Notes under the pieces: generated by a model
Database searches by the model: none
What the model was told of the DNA's origin: nothing
What the model saw: only the letters and a program-made list of their open reading frames with translations
In this document: positions 1-6,656 of the stretch, in pieces
Layout of the letters: each line of letters begins with the position of its first letter
How positions within the stretch are numbered: position 1 is the first letter of the stretch
Assembly: GCA_002371715.1 (NCBI GenBank)
Contig: DFGF01000114.1
Span: 1-15,027 of the forward strand
Length of the DNA stretch: 15,027 bases
Direction of reading: 5' to 3'
DNA from: Prevotella sp. UBA3757
Lineage (GTDB): Bacteria > Bacteroidota > Bacteroidia > Bacteroidales > Bacteroidaceae
Translations under genes and position numbers: made by a program

Positions 1-105
1 GGACTGGCCGACCAGGTCAGCTACATCTCCACCGGTGGTGGCGCACTGCTCGAGGCTATCGAGGGTAAGGTGCTGCCCGGCGTTGCAGCTATCAAGGGCG
101 AGTGA
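1..105 (+). CDS. pgk: Phosphoglycerate kinase, C-terminal fragment
   Basis: This is the last 34 codons of a gene entering from the left edge, ending at TGA 103-105. The translation contains the phosphoglycerate kinase C-terminal signature: STGGGALLE (part of the nucleotide-binding glycine loop of the C-domain), then EGKVLPGVAAI at the extreme C terminus. The enzyme transfers phosphate from 1,3-bisphosphoglycerate to ADP in the cytosol (lower glycolysis). The start and the N-domain are outside the window. It is convergent with the DUF2723 gene, and a heptad-repeat array starts 5 nt after its stop. The fragment is short, but the motif is highly characteristic. Confidence 0.93.
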   Translation, partial: GLADQVSYISTGGGALLEAIEGKVLPGVAAIKGE

Positions 106-110
106 TTCTC

Positions 111-142
111 AGTTGAGAGTTGACAGTTGAGAGTTGACAGTT
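111..142 (+). repeat. Heptad array A (AGTTGAG/AGTTGAC)
   Basis: Four and a half tandem 7-bp units strictly alternate AGTTGAG and AGTTGAC, starting 5 nt after the pgk stop. On the pgk sense strand TGA occurs at 114, 121, 128 and 135, which covers all three reading frames. The array is largely complementary to array B at 173-242. Confidence 0.9.
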
Positions 143-172
143 CGAGGCTGTCTGGCAGCGTCGGCTGTAAAG

Positions 173-242
173 TCAACTGTCAACTATCAACTATCAACTG
201 TCAACTGTCAACTATCAACTATCAACTGTCAACTGTCAACTA
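173..242 (-). repeat. Heptad array B (TCAACTG/TCAACTA, 10 units)
   Basis: Ten perfect tandem heptamers on the plus strand have final bases G A A G G A A G G A, giving a 28-bp super-period. The array ends 3 nt before the DUF2723 stop codon (246-248, minus strand), so on that gene's sense strand it reads AGTTGAC/AGTTGAT directly after the stop. Its reverse complement matches array A with only a few mismatches, so the pgk 3' transcript could fold into a long A:B hairpin with a loop of about 30 nt. No U-tract follows, so intrinsic termination is not supported; mRNA 3'-end protection is an alternative. Confidence 0.9.
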
Positions 243-245
243 CTC

Positions 246-3200
246 CTAAAATCCCAGGTTTCCACCCTTGCTCTCAAACTGGTTGACCATTCGGCCGAGC
301 TCTATCATTCGGTCGTCCGTCCAGTCCTTGTCGAGCGTCTGGGCCAGACTGGTCAGCTGCTGCAGGATGTAGAAGTGCATGACGGCGTCGTCCTCGGAGG
401 CCTGGAAGCGGCTGCTTTCCAGCGAGTTGTAGTAGGTCATGTACTGGAACGACTTCTTCCACAATGACTTGACGATGTCCATGGCTTTCTGCTTCTCGCC
501 GAGTGAAGCCCATGCGCGGGCCATGTCGAGCGAGCCTGACGTGTAGTTGTGTGGGATATTGTAGGTGGGCAGCTTCTTGGCAGTATAGTCCAGCACCTGT
601 CGTGCCTCCTTGTCCTTACCCTCGCCAATGAGTTCGACGGCCAGGCGGGCCATGATGCGGCGGTGGGTGTAGCACATGCGCATGACGGTCTCGTCGAGGT
701 AGAGGCCGCGCTGCTCGAGCCCTCCGAACTTGAAGCGGTGCATGACGTTGTCGTAGGTGCGGCGGGTGTCGAAGTTCTTGGCGCCCGGCACGGGATGGCC
801 GCCATTGGAGGTGGTAAACGGCGTGATGCGGTAGGCCAGCCCCTCGGTGATGGTGTTGTTGCCAAGGTTGATGTAGTTATCGTCGCCCACGGAGACGGCC
901 ACGTAGATGGGTCGCGTCCAGTTGCACTCGGCCAGCATCTCGAGAATCATCAGGTCGCCCTTATAGAGCGCGCTCTTGTTCTTGAGCGAGATGACCATGC
1001 GGTCGGGTATGGAGTCGGTGGCCATCATCATGCCGCTTTTGCGGACGGCCTCCTTGTCGATGGTCATGTAGAGCGTGTCGGTAGGTATGAGGTGCAGGTC
1101 TTCGTTCTTGGAGCGCACCCAGTAGCGCAGCACGTTCTTGAGTTCGAAGGGGTCGTCGCCAAACTGCTGGCGGGCCTGCTCGGGGTTCTGGCGGTAGAGG
1201 TCAAGCAGGGCCTGCTTCATCTGCGGTTCCACGCGTACATATTCATTAGTGCCGGCGCAGTACTCGATACGCTCCCACGAGATGGGCACCGAGGGCGAGT
1301 CGTAGGCCGGGCGCCGCATCTGGTCGATGTACCAGTCGGTCTGGAGGTAGCTGAGGTTGCAGACGCGGGCGTCGGTGCGCACGCCCTCCACGTCCTGGTT
1401 GTACCAAAGTGGGAAGGTGTCGTTGTCGCCGTTGGTGAAGATGATGGGGTTGCCCTCGTCCTGCAGCGTCATCAGGTAGTTCTGGCCGAAGTCGCGGCAG
1501 GTGTAGCGGCCCGAGCGGTCGTGGTCGTCCCAGGTCTGCGAGGCCATCTGTACGGGCACCAGCAGACAGACGATACTGACGGCTGCCGCCATGGCGGTGG
1601 CCAGTTTTTCACTATTCACTTTCAGCTTTTCCCTCAGTATCTCGATGATGGCTGCCACGCCCATGCCGCACCAGATGGCGAAGGCATAGAACGAGCCGGC
1701 GTAGGCATAGTCGCGCTCACGGGGCTGCGATGGCGTCTGGTTCAGATAGATGACGATGGCCAGTCCGGTCATGAAGAACAGGAAGAACACCACCCAGAAC
1801 TGGCGGATGCCGGTCTGGTCCTTGGCATTGCCTAGGTGCTTGGCCAGCGACTGCCAGAAGAGTCCGATGAGACCGAGCAGCAGCGGCAGGCAGTAGAACA
1901 CGTTGTGGCCCTTGTTCTCCTTCAGCTCGTCGGGCAGCTTGTCCTGGTCGCCCAGTCGCCAGTTGTCGAACCAGTCGAAGCCCGTCAGCCAGTTGCCGTG
2001 CTCCAGTTCGCCATTGCCCTGCAGGTCGTTCTGGCGGCCTGCGAAGTTCCACATGAAGTAGCGCCAGTACATGAAGTTGCACTGGTAGGAGATGAAGAAG
2101 CGCAGGTTCTCCATCTGTGAGGGCACCTTGACGCTGACCATCTCGCCACAGCGGTCGTACATCTCCTCGTGGCCGCTGATGTCGCCCATCCACGACTCGT
2201 ACTGTGCGCGGTGGGCCGAGCTATACATGCGGGGGAAGAGCATGTTCTGGGCGTACTTGTATTCGTCCTTGGTACGGACGACGAAGTACTGGTCCTTCTC
2301 GTCGGCCGACGCCTTCTCCTTGCGCTGCCATACGGGGTCGCCCTTGGTCATGACGGGTTTGCAGTATTCGCCGTCCTTTTCCAGTGCCACCTGCGACGTG
2401 TAGGCCTGACCGTAGAACAGCGGGCGCTGGCCGTACTGCTCGCGGCCCAGGTATTCGCCGAGCGTGAAAATGTCCTCAGGCGAGTTCTGGTCCATGGGCG
2501 GGTTGGCTGCCGAGCGGATGACGATGAGCGCGTAGCTGGAGTAGCCAATCATCAGCATCAGCATGCAGAGCAGCGACGTGTTCTTGACGCGGGCTGTGAC
2601 CAGCGGCATGAGTTTTTTGCTCTCAGCGTCGCGTTTCTTATAGCTGAGCACAAACCACATGACGGCTAGCACGACGATGCCGATGAGGACCGACATCCAG
2701 CCGTGGCCGTAGAAGGGGATGCCCAGCATGGCCACGGCCAGCAGGAAGGCCGCGTTCTGGCGCTTCTCGTTGGTGTTCTGGTAGGTCTCGCGGATGGCCC
2801 AGATGATGGTGGCAATGAGCAGGATGATATAGACAATCTCGCCCGTGTTGAACGGCATGCCGAGTATGTTGACAAACAGCAGTTCGAACCAGCCGCCTAC
2901 CTGCACAATGCCCGGCACCACGCCGTAGAGCACGGCAGCCAGGATGACCACCGAGATGAACAGCGCAATGAGCGAGCCCTTCAGGTCGCGCTTCGGGTCG
3001 TCGGTCGGGAATTTGCGATAGTAGTAGACCAGCACGATGGCCGGCAGGCACAGCAGGTTCAGCAGGTGGACGCCGATGGAGAGGCCCGTCATATACATAA
3101 TCAGCACCAGCCAGCGGTCGGCATGGGGCTGGTCGGCCTGGTCCTCCCACTTCAGGATGAGCCAGAACACGACGGCCGTAAAGGCCGACGAGTAGGCGTA

Positions 3201-3662
3201 GACCTCACCCTCGACCGCCGAGAACCAGAAGGTGTCGCTGAACGTGTAGATCAGTGCGCCCACCATGGCCGAGGCCTCGATGGCTATCAGGTTGTGCCAG
3301 CCAAGGTCAGACAGCGTGGCGGCCCTGCGGTAGTCCGCGGGTTTGATGAGCAGACGGCGCACCAGGTGCGAGATGGTCCAGAACAGGAACAGGATGGTGG
3401 CCGCCGAGAGCAGCGCGCTCATCGTGTTCACCATGCGGGCCACCTGCGTGGGGTCGCTGGCAAACTGTGAGAACAGATTGGCCGTCAGCATGAAGAACGG
3501 CGCACCGGGCGGGTGGCCAATCTCGAGTTTGTAACCGGTAGAGATAAATTCCGGACAGTCCCAGAACGAGGCCGTCGGCTCGATGGTAGAGCAATATACG
3601 ATGGCGGCAATGGCAAAGGCCAGCCAACCCATGATATTGTCTACAAGTCTGAATTGTTTCAT
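246..3662 (-). CDS. DUF2723 / TMEM260-like polytopic membrane protein (GT117-type)
   Basis: This 1138-residue protein starts at ATG 3662. After TM1 (about residues 10-25) comes a loop with WDCPEF (D35, E38) and HPPGAP (50-55). This matches the acidic-residue plus HPPG signature of DUF2723/TMEM260 proteins, whose human member is an O-mannosyltransferase with a GT-C fold. Many further hydrophobic helices fill the first 700 residues, including the family motif PSQPRERDYAYAG after a TM near 640. NGDNDTFPLWY, near 750, opens a large soluble C-terminal part, and the last 120 residues look helical and TPR-like. A lipid-linked sugar glycosyltransferase acting on exported protein is likely by family, but donor and acceptor cannot be read here. 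The gene has its own TACCTTTG box and is separated from yqaA by 81 nt. A short NSEKL stretch in a cytosolic loop (about 1608-1625) is encoded by a GTGAATAGTGAAAAA-like near-heptad. Confidence 0.9.
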   Translation of the reverse strand: MKQFRLVDNIMGWLAFAIAAIVYCSTIEPTASFWDCPEFISTGYKLEIGHPPGAPFFMLTANLFSQFASDPTQVARMVNTMSALLSAATILFLFWTISHLVRRLLIKPADYRRAATLSDLGWHNLIAIEASAMVGALIYTFSDTFWFSAVEGEVYAYSSAFTAVVFWLILKWEDQADQPHADRWLVLIMYMTGLSIGVHLLNLLCLPAIVLVYYYRKFPTDDPKRDLKGSLIALFISVVILAAVLYGVVPGIVQVGGWFELLFVNILGMPFNTGEIVYIILLIATIIWAIRETYQNTNEKRQNAAFLLAVAMLGIPFYGHGWMSVLIGIVVLAVMWFVLSYKKRDAESKKLMPLVTARVKNTSLLCMLMLMIGYSSYALIVIRSAANPPMDQNSPEDIFTLGEYLGREQYGQRPLFYGQAYTSQVALEKDGEYCKPVMTKGDPVWQRKEKASADEKDQYFVVRTKDEYKYAQNMLFPRMYSSAHRAQYESWMGDISGHEEMYDRCGEMVSVKVPSQMENLRFFISYQCNFMYWRYFMWNFAGRQNDLQGNGELEHGNWLTGFDWFDNWRLGDQDKLPDELKENKGHNVFYCLPLLLGLIGLFWQSLAKHLGNAKDQTGIRQFWVVFFLFFMTGLAIVIYLNQTPSQPRERDYAYAGSFYAFAIWCGMGVAAIIEILREKLKVNSEKLATAMAAAVSIVCLLVPVQMASQTWDDHDRSGRYTCRDFGQNYLMTLQDEGNPIIFTNGDNDTFPLWYNQDVEGVRTDARVCNLSYLQTDWYIDQMRRPAYDSPSVPISWERIEYCAGTNEYVRVEPQMKQALLDLYRQNPEQARQQFGDDPFELKNVLRYWVRSKNEDLHLIPTDTLYMTIDKEAVRKSGMMMATDSIPDRMVISLKNKSALYKGDLMILEMLAECNWTRPIYVAVSVGDDNYINLGNNTITEGLAYRITPFTTSNGGHPVPGAKNFDTRRTYDNVMHRFKFGGLEQRGLYLDETVMRMCYTHRRIMARLAVELIGEGKDKEARQVLDYTAKKLPTYNIPHNYTSGSLDMARAWASLGEKQKAMDIVKSLWKKSFQYMTYYNSLESSRFQASEDDAVMHFYILQQLTSLAQTLDKDWTDDRMIELGRMVNQFESKGGNLGF

Positions 3663-3686
3663 TGTTGTCGTTTATGAATTATCCTG

Positions 3687-3694
3687 CAAAGGTA
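3687..3694 (-). promoter_or_regulatory. Bacteroidota -7 box for the DUF2723 gene
   Basis: On the minus strand this reads TACCTTTG, a match to TAnnTTTG, with the box ending 24 nt before the ATG. No good TTTG -33 element is present 20 nt upstream. That position falls in heptad array C, so the array supplies the -33 region. Confidence 0.6.
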
Positions 3695-3704
3695 CAATAT
3701 TTAC

Positions 3705-3735
3705 ATTGAACATGGAACATTGAACACGGAACATT
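3705..3735 (+). repeat. Heptad array C (ATTGAAC/ATGGAAC variants)
   Basis: Four 7-bp units, ATTGAAC, ATGGAAC, ATTGAAC and ACGGAAC, are followed by ATT, giving a 14-bp super-period. The array lies 8 nt past the yqaA stop codon and overlaps the expected -33 region of the DUF2723 promoter. It is related in unit length and TTGA core to the other arrays but is a distinct sequence class. Confidence 0.8.
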
Positions 3736-3743
3736 ATTGTTTT

Positions 3744-4199
3744 TTAACCAATAAGCAGGTTGGCTCCGTAGACAAGAGCTACGTAACGCAGAAACTTGCC
3801 GATGGCCATGCTGACGAGCGATATGGGAATATTGGCACGCATCAGCCCCAGCACGATAGTGATGGCCGACCCCAGAACGGGCAGGAAGGCGAAGAACCCC
3901 ATCCACGCGCCGCGCCCGGCCATGAAGCGGCGGGCACGGTCCATGTCGGACTGCTTGACGTGCAGGTAGCGCTCTATCCACTCCGTGTGGCCCATGCGCC
4001 CGACGCTGTAGTTGAACATGCCGCCGGCCACGTTGCCGATGGTGCCATAGACGATGAGCACCCACGGGTCGAGCCCGGCGGTCAGCAGCCCCGTCATGAC
4101 GGCCTCGCTGCTAAACGGGAAGAACGAACCGGCCACGAAGGCGGTCAGCAGCATGCCCCAGTAGCCGTAGCTGATCAGGAGGGAAATGACATACTCCAT
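3744..4199 (-). CDS. YqaA-type DedA/VTT family membrane protein
   Basis: This 151-residue protein starts at ATG 4199, inside the 3' end of the preceding membrane-protein gene (25-nt overlap), which suggests translational coupling. It shows the SNARE-associated/VTT (PF09335) arrangement in the short YqaA form. A hydrophobic N terminus carries GSFFPFSSEAVM (re-entrant-loop region, E32). The segment GNVAGGMFNYSVGRMG follows at about 55-70, then an amphipathic connector, and FAFLPVLGSAITIVLGLMR near 104-121, matching the G-x-x-R style motif of DedA proteins. Relatives in the wider family act in membrane lipid flipping or proton-coupled envelope homeostasis; the YqaA branch is functionally unassigned. 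It is likely transcribed with purD and the DUF6427-like gene. Confidence 0.85.
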   Translation of the reverse strand: MEYVISLLISYGYWGMLLTAFVAGSFFPFSSEAVMTGLLTAGLDPWVLIVYGTIGNVAGGMFNYSVGRMGHTEWIERYLHVKQSDMDRARRFMAGRGAWMGFFAFLPVLGSAITIVLGLMRANIPISLVSMAIGKFLRYVALVYGANLLIG

Positions 4200-5119
4200 A
4201 CGTTAAAGGCTGTGATGGCCATAGCGAGCACCGCGAGCACCACGAAGGCCGCGTTGGTTGCCTTGGTGGCCGTCAGTGCCAGGAAGTGGGCCGTCAGTGG
4301 CGCGGTGTTCAGGATGATGATTCTCAGTAGCGTGTCGTAGTGTTGTGGCTGGAGGACCATCCATGCCGCGGCATACAGGTCCATCCAAATCATGAAACCG
4401 TAGAGCAGCCGGACGCGGATGCTGTTGTAGCTGGTTTTACGCTGAAGGTGGACGATGCCGGTCAGCATGCAGGCCGCCAGCAATGCGCACACCAGCAGTA
4501 CGCCGGTGCCAAGGTCGGCATAACGGATGGGAAACTGGAAGTCGACGAGCGTGACGAGATGGGAAACGAGCGGCCCGAAGTCCTGCTGAAAGGCCAGCCA
4601 GCCCATCCAGAACCAGTAGGGCGTCAGCAAGCCCAGCAGCGATGCGGACCACGTGCGCCACGACAGTGACAACAGCTTGGTGGCCATGAGCAGCCATACC
4701 AGCGGTACGAAAAACAGCACTTGCGGGCGGGCCATACTGCTGAGCCCTATCATGAGGAAGCCATAAAAGGTGAGGCCGGCGCCACTCTTGTCCTGATAGC
4801 TCTGGAACAGGAAGAGGTAGGCACCCGCCAGGGCCGTCAGCATGCAGGCACCGCGGGCGTCAGGCATCAGGAAGCATGCCGAGCACGTCAGCGCCAGAAA
4901 GGTGCTGTTCGCCATGCGCAAATAAGCACGGGTCAGGGTACTCTGGTTGTTCAGCACCATCACCAGGTAGTACGCCAGGACGAAGCAGCCGAACTGCAGC
5001 CACCAGCCGCCGCTCACCAGTCCGCACGCCAGCCACACGGCTATGGCGTAGACGAAAGTCACGGGCAGCGTCAGTCTGCTGTCTGCCACCCTGCTCTGAA
5101 TCAATTTCTTGCTCATCAT
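4175..5119 (-). CDS. DUF6427-like polytopic membrane protein
   Basis: A hydrophobic protein of about 314 residues with roughly eight to ten TM segments. The central stretch GFLMIGLSSMARPQVLFFVP followed by WRTWSASLLGLLTPYWF resembles the conserved core of DUF6427 membrane proteins of Bacteroidota (IGLAS, then a W-R-W/E segment, then GLLTPY), recognised from memory rather than by search. The frame stays open upstream to a TTG at 5134, but that TTG lies inside heptad array D, so ATG 5119 (or the adjacent ATG 5116, MSKK) is preferred. It sits between purD, 68 nt upstream, and yqaA, which it overlaps. No catalytic motif is visible and the function is unknown. Confidence 0.75.
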   Translation of the reverse strand: MMSKKLIQSRVADSRLTLPVTFVYAIAVWLACGLVSGGWWLQFGCFVLAYYLVMVLNNQSTLTRAYLRMANSTFLALTCSACFLMPDARGACMLTALAGAYLFLFQSYQDKSGAGLTFYGFLMIGLSSMARPQVLFFVPLVWLLMATKLLSLSWRTWSASLLGLLTPYWFWMGWLAFQQDFGPLVSHLVTLVDFQFPIRYADLGTGVLLVCALLAACMLTGIVHLQRKTSYNSIRVRLLYGFMIWMDLYAAAWMVLQPQHYDTLLRIIILNTAPLTAHFLALTATKATNAAFVVLAVLAMAITAFNVWSMSFPS

Positions 5120-5130
5120 GGGCCCTGTCC

Positions 5131-5186
5131 TCAACTCTCAACTGTCAACTCTCAACTGTCAACTCTCAACTGTCAACTCTCAACTC
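5131..5186 (-). repeat. Heptad array D (TCAACTC/TCAACTG, 8 units)
   Basis: Eight perfect 7-bp units occupy the purD/membrane-protein gap, with final bases C G C G C G C C. The array begins 1 nt after the purD stop codon (5188-5190). On the purD sense strand it reads GAGTTGA/CAGTTGA, with UGA in all three frames every 21 nt. Its distal edge contributes an in-frame TTG to the next gene, which probably is not its start. Confidence 0.92.
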
Positions 5187-5187
5187 C

Positions 5188-6495
5188 CTACAGGTCCGCT
5201 CCGATGTCGCGGCGGAAGTAGCGGTCGGTGAACTGAATCTTCTGAGCCTCCTCGAACGACCTCTGCAGGGCTTCGGCCTTGTCCTTGCCGTAGCTGCTCA
5301 CGGCTATCACGCGACCGCCGTTGGTCACCACCTGGCCGTCTTTCATGGCCGTACCGGCGTGGAAGACCACGGTGCGCTCCGACGGTCCGTTGCCGGCGGC
5401 CACCTGGTCGATGCCGGTAATGGGATAGCCCTTCTGGTAAGCCTGCGGATAGCCGCCGCTGACCAGCATGACGCACACGGCAGCACGCTCGTCGAACGCT
5501 ATCGGGTGCTGGTCCAGATTGCCCTCGGCCACACCCTCGAACAGGTCGACGATGTCGCTCTTCAGTCGCAGCATGACGCTCTCGGTCTCAGGGTCGCCCA
5601 TGCGGCAGTTGTATTCGATGACGTAAGGCTCCGGCTGGCCGCTCGGCGTATTGGTACGGTTGATGAGTCCGAAGAAGATGAAGCCCTTGTAGAGGATGCC
5701 GTCCTCACGGAGTCCCTCGACGGTGGGACGGATGATGCGGTCTTCCACCTGCTGCATCCACTCCTGGGTGGCAAAGGGTACGGGGCTGACGCTGCCCATG
5801 CCGCCCGTGTTCAGGCCCGTGTCGTGTTCGCCAATGCGCTTGTAGTCCTTGGCCTCGGGCAGTATCTTGTAGTGCTCACCGTCCGTCAGCACGAATACCG
5901 AGCACTCAATGCCGCTCATGAACTCCTCTATCACCACGCGGCTTGATGCGTTGCCGAACATGCCGCCCAGCATGTCCTTCAGTTCGCGCTTGGCCTCGTC
6001 CAGCGTGGGGAGTATCAGCACGCCCTTGCCGGCACAGAGGCCGTCGGCCTTCAGCACGTAGGGTGCTTCCAGTGTCTCCAGGAAGGCCAGACCTTCCGCG
6101 AGGTGCTCGCCGTCAAAGGTCTGATAGCGCGCCGTGGGTATATGGTGGCGCTGCATGAAGGCTTTGGCAAAGTCCTTAGAACCCTCCAGCACCGCTCCGG
6201 CCTTCGTGGGGCCGATGACGGGAATGCGGCTGGTGCGTTCGTCAGCCTTCAGGTCGTCGTAGATGCCCTTGACCAGCGGGTCTTCAGGACCCACCACTAC
6301 CATGTCCACCTGCTTGTCGACGCAGAACTGCTTGATGGCTTCGAAGTCATCGGCCTTCATGGCCACGTTCTCGCCGCAATTGCTTGTACCGGCATTGCCT
6401 GGGGCAATAAACAGTTTCTCACATTTCTCACTCTGAGCAATCTTCCAGGCCAGTGCGTGCTCGCGTCCGCCACTGCCCAACAACAGTATTTTCAT
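5188..6495 (-). CDS. purD: Phosphoribosylamine-glycine ligase (GAR synthetase)
   Basis: This is a 435-residue cytosolic ATP-grasp enzyme of de novo purine synthesis that joins 5-phosphoribosylamine and glycine using ATP. The N-domain begins MKILLLGSGGREHALAWK (1-18) and GPEDPLVKG follows at 69-77. The ATP-grasp part shows YVLKADGLCAGKGVLI (146-161), EEFMSGIECSVF (190-201), NTGGMGSVSP (229-238) and the metal-binding EYNCRMGDPETE (294-305). The C-domain runs to SYGKDKAEAL and DRYFRRDIG. ATG 6495 is chosen because MKILLLGSGG is the usual N terminus; the upstream in-frame ATG 6534 would add 13 polar residues. It has a leader of about 95 nt with a TACCTTTG box upstream. No other purine gene is adjacent. 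Confidence 0.97.
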   Translation of the reverse strand: MKILLLGSGGREHALAWKIAQSEKCEKLFIAPGNAGTSNCGENVAMKADDFEAIKQFCVDKQVDMVVVGPEDPLVKGIYDDLKADERTSRIPVIGPTKAGAVLEGSKDFAKAFMQRHHIPTARYQTFDGEHLAEGLAFLETLEAPYVLKADGLCAGKGVLILPTLDEAKRELKDMLGGMFGNASSRVVIEEFMSGIECSVFVLTDGEHYKILPEAKDYKRIGEHDTGLNTGGMGSVSPVPFATQEWMQQVEDRIIRPTVEGLREDGILYKGFIFFGLINRTNTPSGQPEPYVIEYNCRMGDPETESVMLRLKSDIVDLFEGVAEGNLDQHPIAFDERAAVCVMLVSGGYPQAYQKGYPITGIDQVAAGNGPSERTVVFHAGTAMKDGQVVTNGGRVIAVSSYGKDKAEALQRSFEEAQKIQFTDRYFRRDIGADL

Positions 6496-6593
6496 ATCGA
6501 GTTCTTTTGAATTTTGCTTATTAGAACAGACCATTTATTCGTCTCCACTCCCTGCCCTTTGGGGTGTAACTTATATTTTTTACGTTCACGGTG

Positions 6594-6601
6594 CAAAGGT
6601 A
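6594..6601 (-). promoter_or_regulatory. Bacteroidota -7 box for purD
   Basis: TACCTTTG on the minus strand lies 98 nt before the purD ATG. No clear TTTG -33 partner is present at the usual spacing. The leader (6496-6593) shows no recognised riboswitch structure; only a short CCCC/GGGC-type hairpin could form. Confidence 0.55.
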
Positions 6602-6656
6602 CGACTTTTCTGCGAGATAATTGCAGATTCCACCCGAAAAAATGGTCTGGTGGTGT

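Noticed and set aside
173..242. CRISPR-like array
   Set aside because: Units are 7 bp and contiguous with no unique spacers; no cas gene is nearby.
549..1835. A 428-codon plus-strand open frame opposite DUF2723
   Set aside because: It is antisense to a gene with clear family motifs. Its composition (His/Val/Gln/Ala) is what the reverse reading of GC-rich codons gives, and it shows no recognisable domain.
6496..6593. Riboswitch in the purD leader
   Set aside because: No purine, PRPP or glycine riboswitch core could be recognised; only small hairpins are possible.
6602..6656. Terminator after GH115
   Set aside because: TCTGC/GCAGA and CCACC/GGTGG pairings are short and lack a following U-tract on the sense strand.
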